A stretch of 64,000 nucleotides of DNA from Aphelocoma coerulescens (taxonomy: Eukaryota; Chordata; Aves; Passeriformes; Corvidae): NCBI RefSeq assembly GCF_041296385.1, contig NW_027183981.1, positions 310,001 to 374,000 of the forward strand, in the 5' to 3' direction. The notes beneath the pieces were generated by a model that saw nothing but the letters and a program-made list of their open reading frames with translations, ran no database searches and was not told the DNA's origin. Shown here piece by piece: positions 33,994 through 47,624 of this stretch. Positions within the stretch are counted from its first letter, which is position 1. Each line of letters opens with the position of its first letter. The translations under genes were made by a program, and so were the position numbers.

Positions 33994-36260
33994 CGCCCCA
34001 ATGCCAGAGCCGGACATATGCTGAGGGGGGCTGGATCAGGCTTTATTGTCCAGCTGCATGCCAGGAGTGAGCACAAAATCTACCTGCATTCTCTGCAGCA
34101 TGCCATCCTGGAGCAGAGCCATTGCCAAAGGAAGCCGTGAGCCCGTGCCAAGCCAGTGCCGGAGTGGGATCCTAGCAGCACCTGTGGAAGCCGGGAGAGA
34201 GGAGCCCACCTGGAGCAGGTTCGTGCAGGATTAATCATCCCGTGGCTTCCCACCAGGGTCCTGTTGCTTCCAAAAGGCCCCACAGTGTCACTGTGGCCCC
34301 TCGGTTCCACCAGGTTCCATAGCGTCACTGTGGTGCCCAGGGTTCCGTCAGCTTCGCCAGCATCCCCACGGTCTGCAGAGCTCCCCGAGCTTCTGTGGTG
34401 TCACAGTGGAGGCAGGGTTGCATCAGGTTCCATAGCATCAGCACGGTCTCCAGGGCTCCCAGAGGTTCTGTGGTGTCACAGTGGAGGCAGGGTTGCATCA
34501 GGTTCCATAGCATCACCACAGTCTCCAGGGCTCCCTGAGCTTCTGTGGTGTCACAGTGGAGGCAGGGTTGCATCAGGTTCCATAGCATCAGCACGGTCTC
34601 CAGGGCTCCCAGAGGTTCTGTGGTGTCACAGAGGAGGCAGGGTTGCATCAGGTTCCATAGCATCAGCACGGTCTCCAGGGCTCCAAGAGCTTCTGTGGTG
34701 TCACAGAGGAGGCAGGGTTGCATCAGGTTCAATAGCATCAGCACGGTCTCCAGGGCTCCCCTGAGCTTCTGTGGTGGTGTCACAGAGGAGCCAGGCTTCC
34801 TTGTAGTTCCCCAGCATCACAAAGGCTCTCCTGGGAGCCACGGGTCACAAAGCACCGTGGGCTCTGTGCAGCCCCGCTGTGTCACAATGGCCGCTGGCTT
34901 CCACGAGCCCCCGCAGTGTCCCAGTGGGCCCCGTGGCTTTAGGAGTGGGTGGCTGGGAGTTGGTGCCAGCGGCTGGGGGAGCAGCAGCAGGGACTGTGTG
35001 TGGACAGTGCCATGGCCACTTGTGTGGCCACTGGTGTCTCTGTGCCAGGCACAGCCGTGGTGTGTAACACCGGCTCCGGGTCCTTTGGCTGTGCAGGTGG
35101 CAGTCACGGCCTGGAGCAGGGCTGCTCCCGGGGGACAGCCTGGGGCAGGAGGCTGCTGGAGATTCATTCCCCACACTCCTTGTCATGAGGTGCTCAGAGT
35201 GATTGGAAAGGCTGTTGGCAGCAGGCAGTTCTCTGGGTTCAAGCTGTGGAGCTGTCAGCGGGAATGCAAAGGCCAAGCTGGTGAGCCTTTTGTCCTGGTG
35301 CCTTTAGTGTGTGAGCAGTCCCTGGTGCCGTTGTCTTTGGATCCTGAGTGTGGGAGAGGCAAGGCTTAGGATGGTGCGTAGAGCTGAGAAGGAAAGTGCC
35401 GAGAGCAGCGTGTGTGCTGCTGCTTTGAGGGGTGCAGTTGAAGTTGTAGGCAGCAAGAGCTTTCTCAGCTGGCCCTTTTGTGAGCTCTGCTTTTGCCAGA
35501 TGACTTCCATCTTACCTTCTTACCATCTTAGCCTCTCATTTTTGCATATCCCAAACCCCCTTCCAAACATCCAGCAGCTGCTTGTAAAGAAGAAGTCCTA
35601 GAACAAAAAGCCAGTGCTGCCTTTCATAGCCCCTTTGCTGTCTATGAAGTAGAGGAAAGAAGCTAGTGAGACGCACTTTCTTTCTCAACTCCATAGAGCG
35701 CATCCTTCTCTCAAGGTGGCAGAGTCCTTGGCGGAAGTGAAGCATCTGCAGCTGCAGTTCAGACTGAGAGATGTGCCAGGACAGGAAACATTTGCTGACC
35801 TTCCCTGTTCCCTGTGCAACATGATTCTCGCATCCCAGTCACTTTCACATACCTTCGGTATCCCTGAGTCCAAGCAGCTAAAGCTCACAGAGACAGAAGT
35901 GTCAGGAAGGAAAACGTTCCAAAAGCACCCCCTTCTCTTATCAGCATATAAATTGTGCACAACAGGCTGCGGCACCGAACCTTCCTTCTCAGATAGACAT
36001 GCCATCACACTTTTCACTCTTGCAGCTCGGTTGAAAAGCTCCAGCAGCTGCTCCCGCAATAGCAAAAGGTTCTAGAAGTGAAAGCCAGTTTGGGGCTGCA
36101 CCTTCTCCTTGCCGCATGTAAGCCACACCAAACTCCCTGATGCACTCTGTCCTCCCCTTCTCAAAGGAGTAGACGGTGGCATCAGGACACACCTGTGTCC
36201 CAGCAGCTGGGTGCCCAGCCGGGAGCAGGAGCAGGGCTGGGGCTGCTCCCAAAGTTGCCC
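33994..36260 (+). repeat. Macrosatellite unit 16 (2267 bp, G-run shortened)
   Basis: Reference type except that the G7 run after CTGA is G6 here (near 34024). It is the counterpart of unit 7 and the first of three near-identical consecutive units (16-18). Confidence 0.95.
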
Positions 36261-38528
36261 CGCCCCAATGCCAGAGCCGGACATATGCTGAGGGGGGGCT
36301 GGATCAGGCTTTATTGTCCAGCTGCATGCCAGGAGTGAGCACAAAATCTACCTGCATTCTCTGCAGCATGCCATCCTGGAGCAGAGCCATTGCCAAAGGA
36401 AGCCGTGAGCCCGTGCCAAGCCAGTGCCGGAGTGGGATCCTAGCAGCACCTGTGGAAGCCGGGAGAGAGGAGCCCACCTGGAGCAGGTTCGTGCAGGATT
36501 AATCATCCCGTGGCTTCCCACCAGGGTCCTGTTGCTTCCAAAAGGCCCCACAGTGTCACTGTGGCCCCTCGGTTCCACCAGGTTCCATAGCGTCACTGTG
36601 GTGCCCAGGGTTCCGTCAGCTTCGCCAGCATCCCCACGGTCTGCAGAGCTCCCCGAGCTTCTGTGGTGTCACAGTGGAGGCAGGGTTGCATCAGGTTCCA
36701 TAGCATCAGCACGGTCTCCAGGGCTCCCAGAGGTTCTGTGGTGTCACAGTGGAGGCAGGGTTGCATCAGGTTCCATAGCATCACCACAGTCTCCAGGGCT
36801 CCCTGAGCTTCTGTGGTGTCACAGTGGAGGCAGGGTTGCATCAGGTTCCATAGCATCAGCACGGTCTCCAGGGCTCCCAGAGGTTCTGTGGTGTCACAGA
36901 GGAGGCAGGGTTGCATCAGGTTCCATAGCATCAGCACGGTCTCCAGGGCTCCAAGAGCTTCTGTGGTGTCACAGAGGAGGCAGGGTTGCATCAGGTTCAA
37001 TAGCATCAGCACGGTCTCCAGGGCTCCCCTGAGCTTCTGTGGTGGTGTCACAGAGGAGCCAGGCTTCCTTGTAGTTCCCCAGCATCACAAAGGCTCTCCT
37101 GGGAGCCACGGGTCACAAAGCACCGTGGGCTCTGTGCAGCCCCGCTGTGTCACAATGGCCGCTGGCTTCCACGAGCCCCCGCAGTGTCCCAGTGGGCCCC
37201 GTGGCTTTAGGAGTGGGTGGCTGGGAGTTGGTGCCAGCGGCTGGGGGAGCAGCAGCAGGGACTGTGTGTGGACAGTGCCATGGCCACTTGTGTGGCCACT
37301 GGTGTCTCTGTGCCAGGCACAGCCGTGGTGTGTAACACCGGCTCCGGGTCCTTTGGCTGTGCAGGTGGCAGTCACGGCCTGGAGCAGGGCTGCTCCCGGG
37401 GGACAGCCTGGGGCAGGAGGCTGCTGGAGATTCATTCCCCACACTCCTTGTCATGAGGTGCTCAGAGTGATTGGAAAGGCTGTTGGCAGCAGGCAGTTCT
37501 CTGGGTTCAAGCTGTGGAGCTGTCAGCGGGAATGCAAAGGCCAAGCTGGTGAGCCTTTTGTCCTGGTGCCTTTAGTGTGTGAGCAGTCCCTGGTGCCGTT
37601 GTCTTTGGATCCTGAGTGTGGGAGAGGCAAGGCTTAGGATGGTGCGTAGAGCTGAGAAGGAAAGTGCCGAGAGCAGCGTGTGTGCTGCTGCTTTGAGGGG
37701 TGCAGTTGAAGTTGTAGGCAGCAAGAGCTTTCTCAGCTGGCCCTTTTGTGAGCTCTGCTTTTGCCAGATGACTTCCATCTTACCTTCTTACCATCTTAGC
37801 CTCTCATTTTTGCATATCCCAAACCCCCTTCCAAACATCCAGCAGCTGCTTGTAAAGAAGAAGTCCTAGAACAAAAAGCCAGTGCTGCCTTTCATAGCCC
37901 CTTTGCTGTCTATGAAGTAGAGGAAAGAAGCTAGTGAGACGCACTTTCTTTCTCAACTCCATAGAGCGCATCCTTCTCTCAAGGTGGCAGAGTCCTTGGC
38001 GGAAGTGAAGCATCTGCAGCTGCAGTTCAGACTGAGAGATGTGCCAGGACAGGAAACATTTGCTGACCTTCCCTGTTCCCTGTGCAACATGATTCTCGCA
38101 TCCCAGTCACTTTCACATACCTTCGGTATCCCTGAGTCCAAGCAGCTAAAGCTCACAGAGACAGAAGTGTCAGGAAGGAAAACGTTCCAAAAGCACCCCC
38201 TTCTCTTATCAGCATATAAATTGTGCACAACAGGCTGCGGCACCGAACCTTCCTTCTCAGATAGACATGCCATCACACTTTTCACTCTTGCAGCTCGGTT
38301 GAAAAGCTCCAGCAGCTGCTCCCGCAATAGCAAAAGGTTCTAGAAGTGAAAGCCAGTTTGGGGCTGCACCTTCTCCTTGCCGCATGTAAGCCACACCAAA
38401 CTCCCTGATGCACTCTGTCCTCCCCTTCTCAAAGGAGTAGACGGTGGCATCAGGACACACCTGTGTCCCAGCAGCTGGGTGCCCAGCCGGGAGCAGGAGC
38501 AGGGCTGGGGCTGCTCCCAAAGTTGCCC
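36261..38528 (+). repeat. Macrosatellite unit 17 (2268 bp, reference type)
   Basis: Matches units 1 and 7 at all diagnostic sites compared. Confidence 0.95.
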
Positions 38529-40796
38529 CGCCCCAATGCCAGAGCCGGACATATGCTGAGGGGGGGCTGGATCAGGCTTTATTGTCCAGCTGCATGCCAG
38601 GAGTGAGCACAAAATCTACCTGCATTCTCTGCAGCATGCCATCCTGGAGCAGAGCCATTGCCAAAGGAAGCCGTGAGCCCGTGCCAAGCCAGTGCCGGAG
38701 TGGGATCCTAGCAGCACCTGTGGAAGCCGGGAGAGAGGAGCCCACCTGGAGCAGGTTCGTGCAGGATTAATCATCCCGTGGCTTCCCACCAGGGTCCTGT
38801 TGCTTCCAAAAGGCCCCACAGTGTCACTGTGGCCCCTCGGTTCCACCAGGTTCCATAGCGTCACTGTGGTGCCCAGGGTTCCGTCAGCTTCGCCAGCATC
38901 CCCACGGTCTGCAGAGCTCCCCGAGCTTCTGTGGTGTCACAGTGGAGGCAGGGTTGCATCAGGTTCCATAGCATCAGCACGGTCTCCAGGGCTCCCAGAG
39001 GTTCTGTGGTGTCACAGTGGAGGCAGGGTTGCATCAGGTTCCATAGCATCACCACAGTCTCCAGGGCTCCCTGAGCTTCTGTGGTGTCACAGTGGAGGCA
39101 GGGTTGCATCAGGTTCCATAGCATCAGCACGGTCTCCAGGGCTCCCAGAGGTTCTGTGGTGTCACAGAGGAGGCAGGGTTGCATCAGGTTCCATAGCATC
39201 AGCACGGTCTCCAGGGCTCCAAGAGCTTCTGTGGTGTCACAGAGGAGGCAGGGTTGCATCAGGTTCAATAGCATCAGCACGGTCTCCAGGGCTCCCCTGA
39301 GCTTCTGTGGTGGTGTCACAGAGGAGCCAGGCTTCCTTGTAGTTCCCCAGCATCACAAAGGCTCTCCTGGGAGCCACGGGTCACAAAGCACCGTGGGCTC
39401 TGTGCAGCCCCGCTGTGTCACAATGGCCGCTGGCTTCCACGAGCCCCCGCAGTGTCCCAGTGGGCCCCGTGGCTTTAGGAGTGGGTGGCTGGGAGTTGGT
39501 GCCAGCGGCTGGGGGAGCAGCAGCAGGGACTGTGTGTGGACAGTGCCATGGCCACTTGTGTGGCCACTGGTGTCTCTGTGCCAGGCACAGCCGTGGTGTG
39601 TAACACCGGCTCCGGGTCCTTTGGCTGTGCAGGTGGCAGTCACGGCCTGGAGCAGGGCTGCTCCCGGGGGACAGCCTGGGGCAGGAGGCTGCTGGAGATT
39701 CATTCCCCACACTCCTTGTCATGAGGTGCTCAGAGTGATTGGAAAGGCTGTTGGCAGCAGGCAGTTCTCTGGGTTCAAGCTGTGGAGCTGTCAGCGGGAA
39801 TGCAAAGGCCAAGCTGGTGAGCCTTTTGTCCTGGTGCCTTTAGTGTGTGAGCAGTCCCTGGTGCCGTTGTCTTTGGATCCTGAGTGTGGGAGAGGCAAGG
39901 CTTAGGATGGTGCGTAGAGCTGAGAAGGAAAGTGCCGAGAGCAGCGTGTGTGCTGCTGCTTTGAGGGGTGCAGTTGAAGTTGTAGGCAGCAAGAGCTTTC
40001 TCAGCTGGCCCTTTTGTGAGCTCTGCTTTTGCCAGATGACTTCCATCTTACCTTCTTACCATCTTAGCCTCTCATTTTTGCATATCCCAAACCCCCTTCC
40101 AAACATCCAGCAGCTGCTTGTAAAGAAGAAGTCCTAGAACAAAAAGCCAGTGCTGCCTTTCATAGCCCCTTTGCTGTCTATGAAGTAGAGGAAAGAAGCT
40201 AGTGAGACGCACTTTCTTTCTCAACTCCATAGAGCGCATCCTTCTCTCAAGGTGGCAGAGTCCTTGGCGGAAGTGAAGCATCTGCAGCTGCAGTTCAGAC
40301 TGAGAGATGTGCCAGGACAGGAAACATTTGCTGACCTTCCCTGTTCCCTGTGCAACATGATTCTCGCATCCCAGTCACTTTCACATACCTTCGGTATCCC
40401 TGAGTCCAAGCAGCTAAAGCTCACAGAGACAGAAGTGTCAGGAAGGAAAACGTTCCAAAAGCACCCCCTTCTCTTATCAGCATATAAATTGTGCACAACA
40501 GGCTGCGGCACCGAACCTTCCTTCTCAGATAGACATGCCATCACACTTTTCACTCTTGCAGCTCGGTTGAAAAGCTCCAGCAGCTGCTCCCGCAATAGCA
40601 AAAGGTTCTAGAAGTGAAAGCCAGTTTGGGGCTGCACCTTCTCCTTGCCGCATGTAAGCCACACCAAACTCCCTGATGCACTCTGTCCTCCCCTTCTCAA
40701 AGGAGTAGACGGTGGCATCAGGACACACCTGTGTCCCAGCAGCTGGGTGCCCAGCCGGGAGAAGGAGCAGGGCTGGGGCTGCTCCCAAAGTTGCCC
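38529..40796 (+). repeat. Macrosatellite unit 18 (2268 bp, reference type with GAGAAGG end)
   Basis: Reference type until its last ~50 bp, where GAGAAGG (near 40759) replaces GAGCAGG. The insertion-type unit 19 follows, so the switch between unit types probably falls just before the unit boundary. Confidence 0.95.
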
Positions 40797-43072
40797 CGCC
40801 CCAATGCCAGAGCCGGACATATGCTGAGGGGGGGCTGGATCAGGCTTTATTGTCCAGCTGCATGCCAGGAGTGAGCACAAAATCTACCTGCATTCTCTGC
40901 AGCATGCCATCCTGGAGCAGAGCCATTGCCAAAGGAAGCCGTGAGCCCGTGCCAAGCCAGTGCCGGAGTGGGATCCTAGCAGCACCTGTGGAAGCCGGGA
41001 GAGAGGAGCCCACCTGGAGCAGGTTCGTGCAGGATTAATCATCCCGTGGCTTCCCACCAGGGTCCTGTTGCTTCCAAAAGGCCCCACAGTGTCACTGTGG
41101 CCCCTCGGTTCCACCAGGTTCCATAGCGTCACTGTGGTGCCCAGGGTTCCGTCAGCTTCGCCAGCATCCCCACGGTCTGCAGAGCTCCCCGAGCTTCTGT
41201 GGTGTCACAGTGGAGGCAGGGTTGCATCAGGTTCCATAGCATCAGCACGGTCTCCAGGGCTCCCAGAGGTTCTGTGGTGTCACAGTGGAGGCAGGGTTGC
41301 ATCAGGTTCCATAGCATCACCACAGTCTCCAGGGCTCCCTGAGCTTCTGTGGTGTCACAGTGGAGGCAGGGTTGCATCAGGTTCCATAGCATCAGCACGG
41401 TCTCCAGGGCTCCCAGAGGTTCTGTGGTGTCACAGAGGAGGCAGGGTTGCATCAGGTTCCATAGCATCACCACGGTCTCCAGGGCTCCAAGAGCTTCTGT
41501 GGTGTCACAGAGGAGGCAGGGTTGCATCAGGTTCAATAGCATCAGCACGGTCTCCAGGGCTCCCCTGAGCTTCTGTGGTGGTGTCACAGAGGAGCCAGGC
41601 TTCCTTGTAGTTCCCCAGCATCACAAAGGCTCTCCTGGGAGCCACGGGTCACAAAGCACCGTGGGCTCTGTGCAGCCCCGCTGTGTCACAATGGCCGCTG
41701 GCTTCCACGAGCCCCCGCAGTGTCCCAGTGGGCCCCGTGGCTTTAGGAGTGGGTGGCTGGGAGTTGGTGCCAGCGGCTGGGGGAGCAGCAGCAGGGACTG
41801 TGTGTGGACAGTGCCATGGCCACTTGTGTGGCCACTGGTGTCTCTGTGCCAGGCACAGCCGTGGTGTGTAACACCGGCTCCGGGTCCTTTGGCTGTGCAG
41901 GTGGCAGTCACGGCCTGGAGCAGGGCTGCTCCCGGGGGACAGCCTGGGGCAGGAGGCTGCTGGAGATTCATTCCCCACACGCTGCAGCTCCTTGTCATGA
42001 GGTGCTCAGAGTGATTGGAAAGGCTGTTGCCAGCGTGCAGTTCTCTGGGTTCAAGCTGTGGAGCTGTCAGCGGGAATGCAAAGGCCAAGCTGGTGAGCCT
42101 TTTGTCCTGGTGCCTTTAGTGTGTGAGCAGTCCCTGGTGCCGTTGTCTTTGGATCCTGAGTGTGGGAGAGGCAAGGCTTAGGATGGTGCGTAGAGCTGAG
42201 AAGGAAAGTGCCGAGAGCAGCGTGTGTGCTGCTGCTTTGAGGGGTGCAGTTGAAGTTGTAGGCAGCAAGAGCTTTCTCAGCTGGCCCTTTTGTGAGCTCT
42301 GCTTTTGCCAGATGACTTCCATCTTACCCTCTTACCATCTTAGCCTCTCATTTTTGCATATCCCAAACCCCCTTCCAAACATCCAGCAGCTGCTTGTAAA
42401 GAAGAAGTCCTAGAACAAAAAGCCAGTGCTGCCTTTCATAGCCCCTTTGCTGTCTATGAAGTAGAGGAAAGAAGCTAGTGAGACGCACTTTCTTTCTCAA
42501 CTCCATAGAGCGCATCCTTCTCTCAAGGTGGCAGAGTCCTTGGCGGAAGTGAAGCATCTGCAGCTGCAGTTCAGACTGAGAGATGTGCCAGGACAGGAAA
42601 CATTTGCTGACCTTCCCTGTTCCCTGTGCAACATGATTCTCGCATCCCAGTCACTTTCACACACCTTCGGTATCCCTGAGTCCAAGCAGCTAAAGCTCAC
42701 AGAGACAGAAGTGTCAGGAAGGAAAACGTTCCAAAAGCACCCCCTTCTCTTATCAGCATATAAATTGTGCACAACAGGCTGCGGCACCGAACCTTCCTTC
42801 TCAGATAGACATGCCATCACACTTTTCACTCTTGCAGCTCGGTTGAAAAGCTCCAGCAGCTGCTCCCGCAATAGCAAAAGGTTCTAGAAGTGAAAGCCAG
42901 TTTGGGGCTGCACCTTCTCCTTGCCGCATGTAAGCCACACCAAACTCCCTGATGCACTCTGTCCTCCCCTTCTCAAAGGAGTAGACGGTGGCATCAGGAC
43001 ACACCTGTGTCCCAGCAGCTGGGTGCCCAGCCGGGAGAAGGAGCAGGGCTGGGGCTGCTCCCAAAGTTGCCC
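40797..43072 (+). repeat. Macrosatellite unit 19 (2276 bp, 8-bp insertion type)
   Basis: The 8-bp insertion lies at 41981-41988, with CACACACC and GAGAAGG. Its 5' half differs from units 3 and 12 in having CACCACGG in the fourth minisatellite copy. Confidence 0.95.
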
Positions 43073-45352
43073 CGCCCCAATGCCAGAGCCGGACATATGC
43101 TGAGGGGGGGCTGGATCAGGCTTTATTGTCCAGCTGCATGCCAGGAGTGAGCACAAAATCTACCTGCATTCTCTGCAGCATGCCATCCTGGAGCAGAGCC
43201 ATTGCCAAAGGAAGCCGTGAGCCCGTGCCAAGCCAGTGCCGGAGTGGGATCCTAGCAGCACCTGTGGAAGCCGGGAGAGAGGAGCCCACCTGGAGCAGGT
43301 TCGTGCAGGATTAATCATCCCGTGGCTTCCCACCAGGGTCCTGTTGCTTCCAAAAGGCCCCACAGTGTCACTGTGGCCCCTCGGTTCCACCAGGTTCCAT
43401 AGCGTCACTGTGGTGCCCAGGGTTCCGTCAGCTTCGCCAGCATCCCCACGGTCTGCAGAGCTCCCCGAGCTTCTGTGGTGTCACAGTGGAGGCAGGGTTG
43501 CATCAGGTTCCATAGCATCAGCACGGTCTCCAGGGCTCCCAGAGGTTCTGTGGTGTCACAGTGGAGGCAGGGTTGCATCAGGTTCCATAGCATCACCACA
43601 GTCTCCAGGGCTCCCTGAGCTTCTGTGGTGTCACAGAGGAGGCAGGGTTGCATCAGGTTCCATAGCATCAGCACGGTCTCCAGGGCTCCCAGAGGTTCTG
43701 TGGTGTCACAGAGGAGGCAGGGTTGCATCAGGTTCCATAGCATCACCACGGTCTCCAGGGCTCCCCTGAGCTTCTGTGGTGGTGTCACAGAGGAGGCAGG
43801 GTTGCATCAGGTTCCATAGCATCAGCACGGTCTCCAGGACTCCCCTGAGCTTCTGTGGTGGTGTCACAGAGGAGCCAGGCTTCCTTGTAGTTCCCCAGCA
43901 TCACAAAGGCTCTCCTGGGAGCCACGGGTCACAAAGCACCGTGGGCTCTGTGCAGCCCCGCTGTGTCACAATGGCCGCTGGCTTCCACGAGCCCCCGCAG
44001 TGTCCCAGTGGGCCCCGTGGCTTTAGGAGTGGGTGGCTGGGAGTTGGTGCCAGCGGCTGGGGGAGCAGCAGCAGGGACTGTGTGTGGACAGTGCCATGGC
44101 CACTTGTGTGGCCACTGGTGTCTCTGTGCCAGGCACAGCCGTGGTGTGTAACACCGGCTCCGGGTCCTTTGGCTGTGCAGGTGGCAGTCACGGCCTGGAG
44201 CAGGGCTGCTCCCGGGGGACAGCCTGGGGCAGGAGGCTGCTGGAGATTCATTCCCCACACGCTGCAGCTCCTTGTCATGAGGTGCTCAGAGTGATTGGAA
44301 AGGCTGTTGCCAGCGTGCAGTTCTCTGGGTTCAAGCTGTGGAGCTGTCAGCGGGAATGCAAAGGCCAAGCTGGTGAGCCTTTTGTCCTGGTGCCTTTAGT
44401 GTGTGAGCAGTCCCTGGTGCCGTTGTCTTTGGATCCTGAGTGTGGGAGAGGCAAGGCTTAGGATGGTGCGTAGAGCTGAGAAGGAAAGTGCCGAGAGCAG
44501 CGTGTGTGCTGCTGCTTTGAGGGGTGCAGTTGAAGTTGTAGGCAGCAAGAGCTTTCTCAGCTGGCCCTTTTGTGAGCTCTGCTTTTGCCAGATGACTTCC
44601 ATCTTACCCTCTTACCATCTTAGCCTCTCATTTTTGCATATCCCAAACCCCCTTCCAAACATCCAGCAGCTGCTTGTAAAGAAGAAGTCCTAGAACAAAA
44701 AGCCAGTGCTGCCTTTCATAGCCCCTTTGCTGTCTATGAAGTAGAGGAAAGAAGCTAGTGAGACGCACTTTCTTTCTCAACTCCATAGAGCGCATCCTTC
44801 TCTCAAGGTGGCAGAGTCCTTGGCGGAAGTGAAGCATCTGCAGCTGCAGTTCAGACTGAGAGATGTGCCAGGACAGGAAACATTTGCTGACCTTCCCTGT
44901 TCCCTGTGCAACATGATTCTCGCATCCCAGTCACTTTCACACACCTTCGGTATCCCTGAGTCCAAGCAGCTAAAGCTCACAGAGACAGAAGTGTCAGGAA
45001 GGAAAACGTTCCAAAAGCACCCCCTTCTCTTATCAGCATATAAATTGTGCACAACAGGCTGCGGCACCGAACCTTCCTTCTCAGATAGACATGCCATCAC
45101 ACTTTTCACTCTTGCAGCTCGGTTGAAAAGCTCCAGCAGCTGCTCCCGCAATAGCAAAAGGTTCTAGAAGTGAAAGCCAGTTTGGGGCTGCACCTTCTCC
45201 TTGCCGCATGTAAGCCACACCAAACTCCCTGATGCACTCTGTCCTCCCCTTCTCAAAGGAGTAGACGGTGGCATCAGGACACACCTGTGTCCCAGCAGCT
45301 GGGTGCCCAGCCGGGAGAAGGAGCAGGGCTGGGGCTGCTCCCAAAGTTGCCC
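43073..45352 (+). repeat. Macrosatellite unit 20 (2280 bp, chimeric)
   Basis: The longest unit. Its 5' half is unit 4/13 type (380-bp minisatellite core). Its 3' half is unit 3/12/19 type: 8-bp insertion at 44261-44268, GCCAGCGTG, CACACACC, GGTATCCC, GAGAAGG. The switch falls between the end of the minisatellite and 44261. Confidence 0.95.
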
Positions 45353-47624
45353 CGCCCCAATGCCAGAGCCGGACATATGCTGAGGGGGGGCTGGATCAGG
45401 CTTTATTGTCCAGCTGCATGCCAGGAGTGAGCACAAAATCTACCTGCATTCTCTGCAGCATGCCATCCTGGAGCAGAGCCATTGCCAAAGGAAGCCGTGA
45501 GCCCGTGCCAAGCCAGTGCCGGAGTGGGATCCTAGCAGCACCTGTGGAAGCCGGGAGAGAGGAGCCCACCTGGAGCAGGTTCGTGCAGGATTAATCATCC
45601 CGTGGCTTCCCACCAGGGTCCTGTTGCTTCCAAAAGGCCCCACAGTGTCACTGTGGCCCCTCGGTTCCACCAGGTTCCATAGCGTCACTGTGGTGCCCAG
45701 GGTTCCGTCAGCTTCGCCAGCATCCCCACGGTCTGCAGAGCTCCCCGAGCTTCTGTGGTGTCACAGTGGAGGCAGGGTTGCATCAGGTTCCATAGCATCA
45801 GCACGGTCTCCAGGGCTCCCAGAGGTTCTGTGGTGTCACAGTGGAGGCAGGGTTGCATCAGGTTCCATAGCATCACCACAGTCTCCAGGGCTCCCTGAGC
45901 TTCTGTGGTGTCACAGAGGAGGCAGGGTTGCATCAGGTTCCATAGCATCAGCACGGTCTCCAGGGCTCCCAGAGGTTCTGTGGTGTCACAGAGGAGGCAG
46001 GGTTGCATCAGGTTCCATAGCATCACCACGGTCTCCAGGGCTCCCCTGAGCTTCTGTGGTGGTGTCACAGAGGAGGCAGGGTTGCATCAGGTTCCATAGC
46101 ATCAGCACGGTCTCCAGGACTCCCCTGAGCTTCTGTGGTGGTGTCACAGAGGAGCCAGGCTTCCTTGTAGTTCTCCAGCATCACAAAGGCTCTCCTGGGA
46201 GCCACGGGTCACAAAGCACCGTGGGCTCTGTGCAGCCCCGCTGTGTCACAATGGCCGCTGGCTTCCACGAGCCCCCGCAGTGTCCCAGTGGGCCCCGTGG
46301 CTTTAGGAGTGGGTGGCTGGGAGTTGGTGCCAGCGGCTGGGGGAGCAGCAGCAGGGACTGTGTGTGGACAGTGCCATGGCCACTTGTGTGGCCACTGGTG
46401 TCTCTGTGCCAGGCACAGCCGTGGTGTGTAACACCGGCTCCGGGTCCTTTGGCTGTGCAGGTGGCAGTCACGGCCTGGAGCAGGGCTGCTCCCGGGGGAC
46501 AGCCTGGGGCAGGAGGCTGCTGGAGATTCATTCCCCACACTCCTTGTCATGAGGTGCTCAGAGTGATTGGAAAGGCTGTTGGCAGCAGGCAGTTCTCTGG
46601 GTTCAAGCTGTGGAGCTGTCAGCGGGAATGCAAAGGCCAAGCTGGTGAGCCTTTTGTCCTGGTGCCTTTAGTGTGTGAGCAGTCCCTGGTGCCGTTGTCT
46701 TTGGATCCTGAGTGTGGGAGAGGCAAGGCTTAGGATGGTGCGTAGAGCTGAGAAGGAAAGTGCCGAGAGCAGCGTGTGTGCTGCTGCTTTGAGGGGTGCA
46801 GTTGAAGTTGTAGGCAGCAAGAGCTTTCTCAGCTGGCCCTTTTGTGAGCTCTGCTTTTGCCAGATGACTTCCATCTTACCTTCTTACCATCTTAGCCTCT
46901 CATTTTTGCATATCCCAAACCCCCTTCCAAACATCCAGCAGCTGCTTGTAAAGAAGAAGTCCTAGAACAAAAAGCCAGTGCTGCCTTTCATAGCCCCTTT
47001 GCTGTCTATGAAGTAGAGGAAAGAAGCTAGTGAGACGCACTTTCTTTCTCAACTCCATAGAGCGCATCCTTCTCTCAAGGTGGCAGAGTCCTTGGCGGAA
47101 GTGAAGCATCTGCAGCTGCAGTTCAGACTGAGAGATGTGCCAGGACAGGAAACATTTGCTGACCTTCCCTGTTCCCTGTGCAACATGATTCTCGCATCCC
47201 AGTCACTTTCACATACCTTCGGTATCCCTGAGTCCAAGCAGCTAAAGCTCACAGAGACAGAAGTGTCAGGAAGGAAAACGTTCCAAAAGCACCCCCTTCT
47301 GTTATCAGCATATAAATTGTGCACAACAGGCTGCGGCACCGAACCTTCCTTCTCAGATAGACATGCCATCACACTTTTCACTCTTGCAGCTCGGTTGAAA
47401 AGCTCCAGCAGCTGCTCCCGCAATAGCAAAAGGTTCTAGAAGTGAAAGCCAGTTTGGGGCTGCACCTTCTCCTTGCCGCATGTAAGCCACACCAAACTCC
47501 CTGATGCACTCTGTCCTCCCCTTCTCAAAGGAGTAGACGGTGGCATCAGGACACACCTGTGTCCCAGCAGCTGGGTGCCCAGCCGGGAGCAGGAGCAGGG
47601 CTGGGGCTGCTCCCAAAGTTGCCC
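45353..47624 (+). repeat. Macrosatellite unit 21 (2272 bp, long-minisatellite type)
   Basis: Counterpart of units 5 and 14 (380-bp core, GTTCTCCAGCATC). CTTCTGTTATC near 47297 is shared only with the next unit. Confidence 0.95.
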
